This document shows positions 42,543 to 55,000 of a stretch of DNA of 64,000 bases, piece after piece (position 1 is the first letter of the stretch; every line of letters starts with the position of its first letter). The notes under the pieces are model-generated. The model did no database searches and was not told the DNA's origin. It saw only the letters and a list, made by a program, of their open reading frames with translations. The translations under genes and the position numbers were made by a program. Source of the stretch: Ficedula albicollis (taxonomy: Eukaryota; Chordata; Aves; Passeriformes; Muscicapidae); contig NC_021674.1 of the NCBI RefSeq assembly GCF_000247815.1, positions 9,856,466 through 9,920,465 on the forward strand. The letters run 5' to 3'.

Positions 42543-42692
42543 CTCCTCTTGCTGCGAGGTTACGCTTTCAACCATTCTGCTGATTTTGAGACGGTTCGCA
42601 TGATCAAGGAGAAGTTGTGTTACGTGGGATACAACATTGAACAGGAGCAGAAGCTGGCACTAGAGACCACAGTTCTAGTTGAATCTTACACG
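42543..42692 (+). CDS. ACTR2: ACTR2 exon 6 (residues 196-245)
   Basis: 150 nt in phase 0 encode [20 protein letters not shown] through TTVLVESYT. Arg214 and Glu218, within the VRMIKEK helix of subdomain 4, are nucleotide-contacting positions in Arp2. The acceptor is CCCTCCAG and the donor GTGAGT. Confidence 0.98.
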
Positions 42693-43377
42693 GTGAGTGT
42701 CTCGAGACAGCTTTCCTTGTCCTGAACTTCCTAGGTTTGAATTCAGGTAGCATTTAGCTTTGATTCCTTCACAGTTTTTCTTGGCAGTAGCTCACCTCAG
42801 CCTGTAGAATCAAATTAATTGGTTCTGTGAAAGTCTTCTACAGGCTTTTTTTATTCACATTTTCTGTAAGATTTTGTACTCATTTTTGTCATTGTAGATC
42901 TTTGAAATTTGAATATTATAGTAAAGAAATTTGTAGAGAAAGTGGATTTATTCTAGCATATGAAATTGTTCTGGCTTCATCCATTCAGCAGTGAGACATG
43001 AGACTCGTATCTGGTATCAGGAAAGGTAAAACTTTGTCAAAACTAGTCAAAACTTTGTGGTCACAGTTGGAAAAATTTGCAGAAAAGCATTATTCTTGCT
43101 GTAAGATAATTTTTAAAATTAATACTCGGAGTAGGTATTGGAAGGAAATATTTGGTAGGTCAGTATCTGGTCCTTGATGTCTCCAAGTGAATTGCAGAGT
43201 GATTAAAGAATTTGTGTATTCTTTCAGTACTGCTGAACGATTCCTTGCAGTGCTGAGAATTATCAACAATTTCCTGTGTTAAAACATTTGGGAGCAATGT
43301 AGGTCATTTCCTCTTGGTTTTTTTTAGCATTCGAGTGGCTAAAAGTAGTCTTTTCAATGGTGTTGTTTCTTCCCTAG
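42693..43377 (+). other. ACTR2: ACTR2 intron 6
   Basis: A 685-bp intron from GTGAGTGTC to tcttccctag. No repeat or RNA gene seen. Confidence 0.85.
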
Positions 43378-43523
43378 CTCCCAGATGGCAGGATTATCAA
43401 AGTTGGTGGAGAACGGTTTGAGGCACCAGAGGCTCTCTTCCAGCCGCACTTAATCAATGTTGAGGGGGTTGGCGTGGCTGAATTGCTTTTCAACACCATC
43501 CAGGCTGCTGACATTGATACCAG
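43378..43523 (+). CDS. ACTR2: ACTR2 exon 7 (residues 246-293)
   Basis: 146 nt encode [20 protein letters not shown] through [10 protein letters not shown] plus two bases of Arg294. This is the subdomain 4 to subdomain 3 segment with the conserved GGERFEAPE motif of actins and Arps. The acceptor is TTCCCTAG and the donor GTAAGA. Confidence 0.98.
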
Positions 43524-43909
43524 GTAAGAGCAGAACATTTAAAATCCTTGGTCTGGTTGCAGGGGGGATGCAAGAACTGTCTTCAAAGTAAAAACTTTTG
43601 CTTTAGACACTGTGCTCCTGGGTGAAGGGTATATGCTGGGAGTGGGGCTCAGGCTGAGCTTTTGGAGTTTAACAGGTTATCTAAAAACTATTTCAGTAAG
43701 AATGAGCAAAGATAAAATCTTGAAAGCACAATGGTTTTTTATTTCTTCTTTCTGGAAAGGCATGAGCAAGTCTCCTGAAATTTTGCAGTCTGTCTTTGTG
43801 CAACAGTAGCAGTATTTTAGGCTTGTATTTACTCCCCTGTCTGTCCAGGTACCTATTGTAGTACAGAGTAAACTATACAGCACTACAGAGACTATTTTTT
43901 TTGGGTCAG
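43524..43909 (+). other. ACTR2: ACTR2 intron 7
   Basis: A 386-bp intron with a T-rich tract before the acceptor tttttgggtcag. Nothing else recognised. Confidence 0.85.
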
Positions 43910-44042
43910 GTCTGAATTCTACAAGCACATTGTGCTGTCTGGAGGATCCACCATGTACCCTGGGCTGCCTTCACGGCTGGAGCGGGAACTGAAACAGCTC
44001 TACCTGGAACGAGTTCTGAAAGGAGATGTGGAAAAACTCTCG
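43910..44042 (+). CDS. ACTR2: ACTR2 exon 8 (residues 294-338)
   Basis: 133 nt complete Arg294 and encode [20 protein letters not shown] through KGDVEKLS. Residues 305-310 (GGSTMY) form the adenosine-binding loop of the actin fold. The donor is GTGGGT. The segment includes the [10 protein letters not shown] helix typical of Arp2. Confidence 0.98.
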
Positions 44043-45168
44043 GTGGGTATCGGGTGGCTGCTGCACCCGGGGGGCGCAGAGGCTTCCCCTGGATCCCCGC
44101 TAGAGGGAACCAGGCGGTCAGAAATGACGGAGCCTGCGGGTGGCCCTCCCTGCAGCTTGCAAAATCGCTGCCCCTCCTTCCTCACCCCCCTGCCTTTGCT
44201 TTGTACATACTTGCAGTAAAGTTACCTTCTAGACACTCCTAGTAGCCGGTAGTTCTTGAAGTCTTTGGTTGATTCGAATGTAAAGTAGGCTGATAAATAC
44301 CGGGACACAAATTGTCATGTTGGTTAAGCAAAGCTAAGGAGTTTCTCTTCCTTAAAGTTGTCAATGAGAAAAAAAAGCCACTTTTTTTTAATCTGTGAAA
44401 GTTTTGGTTCATACTGCAAATGAAATACTCAAAAGTGGGAGAGGCTAGAGTTCTAGCACACTTTCAGGTGGAGTAAGTTTCCCTTTTCCATTGGTTACTG
44501 TGATAAGCAGGCAACAGGCACATCCCTTACTGAAGGAACAGTGTGTTGTTCCTAACTGTGAACTGAATTGAACTTCCCTGGTTCTTAATACCGTGTTCTC
44601 TGAAGGTCTTCAGTGGAATGACTCAATTCCACATGTTTTACATCTGAGACAGTATTTCAGTCATAGCTTTGTACTCATTTTTGCTCTTAAAGTTAGAGCT
44701 TCAGCACTGAAGAAGTTAAGGGAGTATTAATTAGTTAGAACTATTTAGATTGTGTAATTTTGTATAATTCTGAAATATTTGTGATTTGATGATCTGGTGA
44801 CTTCTGATAATTTTGGTCATCAAAGATTAGGAATTATTTCACTTTTGATAGTGTTCCTGAAATGCAAAAATTTGGTCTTTAATTTTCTGTCAGTATTCTG
44901 AAGCCTGGGCTTTTTGTTGATATACTGAAAGTACAATTTTTGGGCAAGTGTCAGTAGCTGTGTGTAATTTCCAATGCAAAGTCATTATTTTACTTTGGTT
45001 GCGCAAGCTGGAAGCTTGCACAGAGTGCCCTGTGCTAACATTTCAGTTCTTTAGTTGTGTTTTTCTCACTAGACAGTTTCCCCTTCATTGTTCTGGTGGA
45101 AAGCCCAATTTTATTTTTCAAGGCTTTGTTTCAAGAATCGTAGTAACAATTTCTTTTCTTTATCTCAG
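44043..45168 (+). other. ACTR2: ACTR2 intron 8
   Basis: A 1.1-kb intron from GTGGGTATCG to tctttatctcag. Its first 170 bp are GC-rich. No embedded gene recognised. Confidence 0.85.
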
Positions 45169-45339
45169 AAATTTAAGATCCGGATCGAAGATCCCCCTCG
45201 TCGGAAGCACATGGTGTTTCTGGGGGGTGCTGTTCTAGCAGACATCATGAAAGACAAAGATAACTTCTGGATGACCCGACAAGAATACCAAGAAAAGGGA
45301 GTGCGTGTGCTGGAGAAGCTTGGTGTGACTGTTCGATAA
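45169..45339 (+). CDS. ACTR2: ACTR2 exon 9 coding part (residues 339-394 and stop)
   Basis: 171 nt encode [20 protein letters not shown] through [18 protein letters not shown] and the TAA stop. This is the C-terminal part of the actin fold (subdomains 3 and 1), including the conserved GGAVLAD segment. The acceptor is TTATCTCAG. The C-terminus matches the normal Arp2 end, so the gene is intact at its 3' side. Confidence 0.98.
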
Positions 45340-46777
45340 ATCCCAAAGCTTGTTCCCATCACATGTCTAAAGCTTTTTCTTTCATTGCCAATCTCTGAAC
45401 TCACTCAGCTACATGCTATGGAAGGGCCTGTCTGTGGCCTTTTGACCCAAACGTCAGGTTTTGTTCTGGTTTCTTGGGGTAGCTTTTGTTAAATGTTTCT
45501 TAATGTGGCTAAATTTGACTATTAAATTTGACCACTTCCCTGCAAACAAAACGGAGCAAGAGCAGCCTGTCTACTTCATTGTTCCCTCCCGGTAGGCAGT
45601 TGGGTAATTCTGGTAGGCTTTTTCTTCTGGGTTTATTGCTGTAGTCCTGCTAGCTTTTGTCTCTAGTTCACAAAGGGTTGTGTGCCTTTTTTAGCATAAG
45701 AAAACCTTTAAACAAGAGTTTTTGCTATTGGATCATTGTGGTGGTTATCTTTGCATCTTTATGCCTCTCTCTACATTAAGTTTGTTTTTTTTTTTTTCTT
45801 TCCTGCGATTAGGAATTTTGATTAAACATTGTTAAAAACTAGTTGAAGTAGCTGGAATGACTTTAATACACTGTTTCGATGTAATGTGGTTTCACATACA
45901 CTGCTGCCTAAACTGGCTTCTGAGTGGTTCATCCTTAAAGGTGTGGTGGAGCCTTCAGACTGTATTTCTCTAAGTGGGAGTGTACAGTTGCCATGAATGG
46001 AGAAACACCTGATGTTCTGGTAATTGTACATTTGTGGCCTTAGGTGTCTTTTTTCTGGAGAGAGGAGACAGGTTTGAGCTGTGTTTCTTTTTTGTTAAGG
46101 GACAGCTGGGGGGGTCAGCCTGACCAAAAATGCCTCTTTTTATAACTAAATTTTGGTACCGTATTGTCTCAGCATAGGAAGCAAGAATGTTAAATTAGCT
46201 ATTCTGTAATTGTTGAAGAAACTTAGATATGCTGAGACAGGAGCCTCTAAACTGAAGAGATTTCATACTTTCAGAAATGTTTGTGAAAACTGTAACTATA
46301 AATATTTAAAGCCCCAGAACTAAGTTTTGAAAAGTCTGATGTTTTAAGTGCTTGTATGTACATCAGAAGCACTTCCATTAAACTTTACAAGTATATTAAC
46401 CTAGTGCCAAGTAATTACTGCAAATGAATATTTCAATGACCAGTGTTTATTGCAGCAAGCAGATATTTATAAACAACCAGTGGCAGTAGGTCATAAAGAA
46501 TGACTTATATTTGTTCCAGTTAAGAATAATATTGGAATAGGAGATGTTGGTTGGTAAATACCCACAAATCATTTTATCCAGTCTTGATTTTTGATACTTA
46601 ACATGGGATGGGGAAGGAAGTGAAAACCAGTGATGAAAATGCTGTTTTCAGAAAGTACATTAAAGCTGAGTTGTTCTAAAAAATAGAAGTTGTCACTAGT
46701 AATTATCAGCCACCTTCTCTGACTATAGTTGCCTGTTTTTTTTTTTCCCCTACTAGCAGACTGGTAACTATCATTGC

Positions 46778-46783
46778 AATAAA
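46778..46783 (+). promoter_or_regulatory. ACTR2: Proximal poly(A) signal AATAAA
   Basis: AATAAA in tcattgcaataaaatctgcc within the 3' UTR. It could support a shorter transcript of about 1.4 kb of 3' UTR. An ATTAAA at about 45522 could do the same much nearer the stop. Confidence 0.45.
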
Positions 46784-47447
46784 ATCTGCCTTACATTAAG
46801 CATAGCAAAAACTGCTTGCATACAAATGCTAGCTAGACTTAGTTCTACTTTGCTTTCCATAGAAATATTATATTACTTCTTACTGGTTTTCGGAGCCTAC
46901 CATAACATTTAAGCATAAGGAAGTCAAGATCTGCTCTTGACTTCCAAACCTTGGAATGTATGAGAGATGCTTTCATATACTTGCCATTTGTCTACATCTT
47001 TACATTAATAATTGACCCCAGAAACATGGAAATATTAAACTCACTTGGACTCTTAAAATGTGCTTCCTTTCTAAATTGAGCAGACAGCTTCCTTTGGCTG
47101 AGCAAGCCAAAGGGGCAGAAACTATGTCTGCATTTCTTTAATAACAAGACAGTCACTATAGTATTGCTAGTAATGACCATTTAATTATAGGTGGGTGGGG
47201 TTTTTTGCAGCTATATTTACTCTTGACTTGAACAATATGAATTTACAGGCATGCCGGTCGTGCCTCAGTGCATGCACTTAAGCAGTTACTAGATTTTTGG
47301 GGACATGAATGTAAGGGGTACTCTGAATTCCTATAGTCTTCTAAACATTTAATACACAAGACTTAAAAATGCTGTGGGCTTGCTTTAGAGCTATGATTTC
47401 TCATGTGGCTGTCTCTGGGCTTTTTAGACAGTGTTGGGAATCATGGA

Positions 47448-47453
47448 AATAAA
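47448..47453 (+). promoter_or_regulatory. ACTR2: Intermediate poly(A) signal AATAAA
   Basis: AATAAA in tcatggaaataaaccaaag, about 2.1 kb past the stop codon. Use is unproven. Confidence 0.35.
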
Positions 47454-47520
47454 CCAAAGAACGACTTAAAGACTTTTTTTGAATGACAATCTGTCATGTG
47501 GTTTTTCAAATCTAGACCTT

Positions 47521-47619
47521 GACCCTGCAACCCCTTTTCTAAACCATCTTCTCCCCTGTCCACTGGCTTCAGTGAGGTATGTGCATGTTTGAGAAAAGGT
47601 TTTGGAATTTGGCCCCTTC
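47521..47619. mobile_element. Possible ancient palindromic interspersed repeat
   Basis: The segment starts gaccctgcaacccc, has a centre like tccactggcttcagtgaggt and ends ggttttggaatttggccc, resembling a widespread sauropsid short palindromic repeat (ends like gatcctgcaa...ttgcaggatc, centre like cattgacttcaatggg). The arms are imperfect inverted copies. It is embedded in the ACTR2 3' UTR. The identification is from memory. Confidence 0.35.
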
Positions 47620-48104
47620 ATTAGAGAACTTCACAGCACCGTGAGTAATAAATGTCAGTTGATTGTGCAGAATCTTGGGTTTCCATGGAAACCATGTATA
47701 TATTAAAAAAAACCAACTAGCATTTTAAATTAACTGTGATCATGGATTCAGAGGAGAGCATTTGTAATCCAGATACTGAATGGGGTGTTCCAGTTGTGCT
47801 CAGTGTGGTTCTCCATGTATGTGTTTGCACACACAAGAGCGTTGTGTGTGTATTCTCTCAGCTGACAGCTTCAATACTGCTATGAAAGCAATCTGGTTTT
47901 AAAGTTTTTTTTAAAGACCAAATAACTTGAATTGTATTTGCAAAATGCTTCAGCTTCTATAAAATTAGAATAGAAGATGCCGCATCAGTTGTAAGTTTTT
48001 TGGGAACATCCTATTTTTAATGTTAAGCTGCTTCAAACCCTCCCCTCCCCCAGTGTTCTAGGATGTTAACCAATGTAACACAGATGGCTTTTTATACAGT
48101 TCTG

Positions 48105-48193
48105 AATAAAGTTAACACACAACACTGGTTGAGACCGTGAATGGAAATAAACATCTATTTAAATTGACAGGTCTTTTCAATACAAAAATAAAA
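48105..48193 (+). promoter_or_regulatory. ACTR2: Distal poly(A) signal cluster
   Basis: Three AATAAA hexamers at 48105-48110, 48146-48151 and 48188-48193, followed by T-rich sequence at 48200-48235. This is the most likely end of the full-length ACTR2 transcript. Confidence 0.7.
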
Positions 48194-48210
48194 TCAGATT
48201 TTTTTCAAAG

Positions 48211-51200
48211 TAGATTATGTTTGCTTTGTTTCCTTTGGGAAATCACAGTTCTGTCAGTTTTTCTCTAACTTAACTTCCATCACAAAACCATCAGGAGCTG
48301 CTTTTGCTGAGGAAATCTGACATGACAAAATAAGACATTGTCTACTGATTGCTGTCATACTCCATCGTTTAGCCAGTACTCCACTCCCTCAATGCTTTTC
48401 TTTAAAACGAAAAATCCTTATCCTTGGACAGGAATCTTTTTCTAGTTCAGCCTCCGTACTGCAAAGTGGGAAGAGCCCTCAACTTCTATTGACCTCAGCA
48501 TCCTTGGCTAAGCTCAGAAGCCATATAATGATGCCCTGTTTAGGAAGTATCCTTGGCATTGTGACTTCATGTGCTATTTCTCTTGCATCCCTGATTTTAA
48601 CTGATAGAAAAAATACATCTGGGGTTGACCTGCAGCATTTAGGACTTGAGTGGATTAGTGACTGGTCCACCACTCATGATGCATTTATTTGGCTTTTGAA
48701 ATGAGCTCCACCAGCTTCTTCCCCTGTCTCATTGCACATGCTGTGCTGGAGGAATGTTCCCCAGGCATCTTGCTCCTGGTAGGATAATGGATTTGTTTTT
48801 CTATAGATGGAACCACTGTCTGCAGTTTGACTCTGGATGCATCTGCCTCAGTGCCTGGGTCAAACACTTGTCGTCTTAGGGACAGATGCAGATAGACAGA
48901 ATTTTAATAGAAAAAAAAGTAAGGCCACCCTTAACCCCAAATCTGTCTTTTATCACTGTGCATTCTTGGGAAAAAATTAATACATCTGCCTGTACCTCTG
49001 CTCAGTACTAATTCATGGTCCCTGCTCCTCCCCTTTTGCTTATTTTGTCTGACATGGCTTTTGTGTGGAAAGGACTCAATACAGCTAAGTCGACATTTGC
49101 TTGTCAGCTTTTTCAATAGTGAATTCCTCCCTGTGGGCACTTCAGCTATTTTCCACAAACAAGTGTCATTAGCTGTTCCAAAACTGTGGAAGATCTAGTT
49201 TCGAGGGTTGTTGTTTGGGGGAGCATTTAGTTTGTTGGCTTAATGTGAGTTTTTGGGGGGTGGGTTTTGGTTTTTTTTTTTTGTTTGGGGTTTTTTGGGG
49301 TTTTTTTTTGTTGTTTTTTTAATCCAAGTATATCTGCTTCTGCCTTCTAAGAATGGTATTAGAGAAATTTGATTTGGACTCTTTCAGCAAGTATTTCAAC
49401 GAAAATTTTGCTGTATTTTGGCCCTGCTATGTCATACTTATTCCTTCCTAATGGGTTAGTTTGTTGTCCTGTGCTGTAAGTCACTGCAACTCTGCCATTA
49501 GAGGCCTCAAGAAAAGAACCCTTCCATTCAGAACAGGTTGCTAATTTTGCTTCTTACCTGCACTGCATTGCAACATTAAAATAGCTCTTTAATAACATCC
49601 TCCATGTAAATTGCTTACCTTCCCATAACCCGGTGCTGCAGCCCATTGAGCCAACTAACAGATGCACAAAACAATATTTCTGTGCACATCTGCTTATTGC
49701 CCAAGCAGCTGGAGAAGAGCTTCTTGCCTTCTTCATGCCTCCTGCAGAATTCTGTTGGAATTCTGCTGGAAAAAGAAGTCTGGGGAGGAGAGGCAGCATG
49801 GGGCTTTGTTTCTCGATTAGTTTATTTGGGTTTTTTAAAATGTTTTTCCTTTTGAAAGCAACCTTAACATTAAAGATTAGGGAAACAGTTTCAATTCTGG
49901 GTCCTGAATAAAGTATATTAAGAATCTTAGCAGATACTTGGGATAGTACTAAGGGCTGTCTTCAGCTGTGGAACTCATGTTCTTTCACATACCTTTTTAA
50001 AAACAATTATTATTAAAAAATACTCAGTTCCCAATGCCTAGGAGTAGTAATTAAAGTCTAGCTGCAGGAATAATGACAGATATGGGCCTCTTGCCCATAC
50101 CTTTTAATCTCTGCACCCATCTCCCACCTGGTTTTTATTTGCCCTAAAGCCTAAGTGGTTTCAAGATCCTCCTCTTGCACACGTTCTCGGCCATGTGCCC
50201 ATTTTAAATCTCTCCAGGTATTTTAACCAATTAATTAATTGCCAGTTGTTGGCCTCAATGCAAGTAGATCCTGTAAGTCCTGACTCCCATCAGGCACTTT
50301 TCTTAGTGCAGCAGTGCTTCTGGGGGCTACTCCAAATTGAAACCTTTGTGTTGGCATGTAGCTTTCTGTACTAAACCACTCTGTGCAACCCTGATTTTGG
50401 CTTTCCCTGCCAAAGCAGGAAAAGCAAGGTGGCATTAAGGACATGAAAGGCAGTTATTTCGGGAAGCACCCAACCACATAATCTCCCGGGAATATTTTAG
50501 GGTTTTCCTCTTGTAGTGGGTATTGGCACAAATCATGTGGGACAAGTCCAGTAAGAGCAGGTGGGATTTATGTTAGCACCTGTAATAACTGGTAGATTTG
50601 TTCCCTCTAAAGTCTTCTTGTACGAGAGGTATTAGGGCTTCTCATAGCAACCTGGAACGCGAGCCTTTGAAATGTGGTCACTGCTGGAATCCACGCAGTG
50701 CCATGTGAGAACAAAATGCGGTAATGATAATTGCTCATTATCTAATTTTAAAAGAACTTACAGCCCCAGAGGGTGAAAACTAATTAAATCGTTATCCACT
50801 CTTAAAATGGCAACAAAATATGAGGAAAATTCATTCTTTTGGCTCTTGTTCCGTTACTGTCAGTAAAGTTGTGCTCCTTGAGAAGTGAATGAGACAGTCC
50901 AGGATGGACAGAGTTCTCTCCATCCTGCTGCAGGGATTGAGGCAGGAAGTTAACTTTTAGGAGAGTAGTCTGCTTAATCAAAAGTACCTCAACTTTTAAT
51001 CTACAGCTGAAAATGAAGGAGGATTCGTTGACCCAGGCTAACCAGGAAGGCAGCTGATGCTGGCCTTTGGAGCAGTATGGATTGCTCACCTTTCGTGTTT
51101 GCTGGTGCGGCATTTTAAAGATAGAATACCTGAACCACTTGGTTCCTTGGTGTGGGTGTAGTGTGCTGGGGCAGGCCTTGGTTTCACCCCATATTGAAGC

Positions 51201-51235
51201 CTACTTCTTCTGCCTAGGTAAAGTATCTGCCTATC
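48211..51235. other. Intergenic sequence downstream of ACTR2
   Basis: No family-like open frame over 105 codons and no clear exon on either strand. The stretch 49241-49320 is a G/T homopolymer-rich low-complexity patch. In mammals the next gene downstream is SPRED2 in the opposite direction (recalled), but none of its coding exons is visible here. Confidence 0.55.
49241..49320 (+). repeat. G/T-rich low-complexity tract
   Basis: Alternating runs of G and T with almost no A or C (for example ttttttggggtttttttttg). It is a candidate G-quadruplex or R-loop-prone stretch about 1.1 kb past the ACTR2 poly(A) cluster. Confidence 0.8.
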
Positions 51236-52093
<858 letters not shown>

Positions 52094-55000
52094 GTGGTGG
52101 CATTTTCCTGTGGTTCAAGACCCTGCAGCTTTTGCTCCAGCAGTAGTAGACCTCTGTAAAAAGCCTTATCCTGCCAAAGCAACGATTAGCACCTTAGGCC
52201 CTAAATTAACTTTCCAAAAAGTACCAGACAGCCCTTTCCTCACCTTGAGCCACATGCTTTTGTTTACAGCCCCCATTCCTGCCTCTCAGCATTCATATGC
52301 AGCTGCTGCCCTGGTGAAACACCAAGCCCCTCGCTGCTTAAACCAGGGTCCCCCCAAATACAAGGGACATGCCAGCTTTTCAGGGCCAACACTGCTGACC
52401 TGCTGTTCTTGGGGTGCTGGAGTGAGGGGAAGGCAGACAGCAGGCACATCTCAGCAGGACCACACACTTCAGCTTCTATCTCAGCGGTGCTCCAGCAAGC
52501 AGCAGGTGTTGAGCTTCTGTGGGATTTGGAAATGCAGCCTTCCCCTGCCTATGTAACCCAATACTGCAGGCATTCTCAAAACACAGTCTGTAGGCTGTAA
52601 AACACACCTGCATGGTTATGGAGCTCTCTGGTAGCTCACAGCTCACACCTGGCACACAGTGGCAGACACTGGATTAGAGCTCTTGGCTTTGCAGCAAGCT
52701 ACAAAGCCCAGATATCTATCCCACCAGAAAAGCCTCCTCTAGTGTAACCACCAAACATGAGAAGCAGATTTTTCTGCCTTTTCCAGAGCCTGGGACTAAT
52801 GATTTCAATCAGAAAAGCATAATTTGGATTAGGAATGAAGGTTCAGTGGGTGCAGCAACACCCAGGCAGTTTCTGGGGAGCAGCTGATGTGCTCTTGTCC
52901 ACATTCTTGCAGTTACAGGGGTGTGTACTTTTATTGGGTTGCCATAGATTGCAGAGCTGTTAGCTGGATGTCTTACATATTCAAACTGGCAACTGGCTTT
53001 TTCCCAGCTTTCCCAAACAGCATAGTGCAAGGTTCTGCTGTTAAATGTGGGGGGTACTAACTTGGGAGGTAGGTTGGTCCCTTATAAATCAGAATGCTTG
53101 CTATTTCTGGAGGTTTTCTTAAGGAGTAGAGTGGGTCAGAAGGAAGTGGCTCCTTATTTTTTTAATTACCCATCCCCCCGACATTGTAACACAGTTGTTG
53201 CTTTCAAGAATATGCATGGTCTGTTTTCTTCAGACTCTTGGCTCATCTGGTAAAATAATTAGCTGTTAGGCAGACAGAGGGAAAGGATCACATCTGCACA
53301 AGACAGGAAGACTGGGACAGTAGAAAGGGGAAAAAAATTCCCTGCTTGAATCACAGCTGCCCACCATGCATAGTAACAGAGCTTGCCAAGAATATTCAAA
53401 TCGATTTAGGAAGAAAAGCTGAGGAAACCGTTTAACCCCAGCCTGCTTGGATCCGTGACAGTGTCTCCATGGGCTGTTCTGCTCACACTTTGGGCTGAAA
53501 GAAAGGTTTTCAAGCTGCCAGTTTCCCCAGCCAGCCTTCCTGTGTCCTCCTTCCTCTTCTGCAACAGGAACACGAAACACAGACTCATTGCTGGGCATGA
53601 GGCTGTGAGCAGCTTTCCACACCAAGAAAATAGCCAAAGGTGGGGAAATGTATTTCATATCGATGGGATTAAGTTATAATTGGACCATGTGATTAAAACC
53701 AAGAGCCAGGCAAGTTTTTTGTGACTGATTTGGGGCAATGGGAACCTTTTTGCTGCCTGCTGTATACTCTGAATTAGGCTCCTTCTCCATAGAAGTGGTC
53801 AGCATGTGCATCATCTGCAAACAGCCTCTTCAAGTGTTTGAAGCCAAAATCACTTGCTCAAGAGTTTCCGAGCACACAAATCCTTTGCAGATCATTTGCA
53901 AGCAGTTGAGAGGGCTTTACATAAAAAAATGAGTAGCAATAGTTCAGACATGTGAATCATACAGCAAATCCCTTTCCCTACTTAAATCAATCTACATCTG
54001 TAAGCATATACTAATTTAACGATTAAAAAATGGGGCATTTGGAGTATTTAATCTCAAAACCTGTTACCTCTGGGGACATCTTTTTCTGCAGGAATCTCAG
54101 GCTCACTCCTATCACTATCTTTGGGATAAATCCACAAAAAAAGATATATGTAGAACCGCACAGTATCATACCCAAATCAAATAAAAGCGCTACAATGGAG
54201 GTGTTTCAATACTTGATTTCAGGTGCTGGTCCCACCTAAGCTGTGGGTGGGCTTTCCTTGCCAGCTGGAGCAGCCAACTGTAGCATTAAGCCTCTCCAAA
54301 CCTCTGCTCAGCTGCAACCTCCCCTCTAACAGGAGGCCTTTGGCACATAAGCTTTTTTCCAGTTAAAACACAAGTTCCCTTGGTACCTAAATGTCTGCTG
54401 TGAGGTGAATGCAGATCTGTTGAGACCCTGACAGCACTGAGCAGCTATGTGCTGCGTCCATGCCTAAACCACAACCAGCAAAGCATTCTCCATCAAGCTC
54501 GCCTGCAGAGGAGCCAGGCTGGAAGATGTGTGCACAAGATGTTTTTGGATCAGGTCTCTCAAAAAAACAGCTGTGGGAGGAAATGGGCCTGGTAGTCAGA
54601 CCACATTCACCATTAATATTCATTTATGCACAAATACTAACACAATCATAGATGACTTCTGAAGGAATGAGCCTAAATATTTCCAGGAAGAGACATCTCT
54701 GTGTTCTGGACAAATGATTTAGAGGCCACTGAAAGGAAACCCAAACCCTCTTCCTCTATTTTGTGAGAAGGGCCTCTCTTGCAGAGTTCCTGCCTGTGCA
54801 TCCTGATGAGGAGGAGACATCTCCTTGTAACAGAGGATGAAGCACCTGGCTGGCTTCAAGGACCCGCAGCTGTGTCTTCAGCCTCTCCTATTTGCCAGGG
54901 ATTGGCAGCTCCTTGCCCACAGCTGACCAGCTCCTAGGGATCCATCACACACCCTCTCAAATGCACCAGGATGGAAGTGGTACCTGAGAGCCCCTAGAAC

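Larger units (their letters stand above)
45340..48210 (+). other. ACTR2: ACTR2 3' untranslated region (end approximate)
   Basis: About 2.8 kb of AT-rich sequence follows the stop without a supported open frame. Several poly(A) signals occur; the last cluster (48105, 48146 and 48188) is followed by a T/GT-rich downstream stretch (ttatgtttgctttgtttcct), as expected for the main distal cleavage site. Length agrees with the long 3' UTR I recall for vertebrate ACTR2. RNA evidence would fix the exact end. Confidence 0.75.

Noticed and set aside
52110..52556. 148-codon open frame after the last G run
   Set aside because: Low-complexity composition, overlapping frames on both strands, no recognisable domain or splice context.
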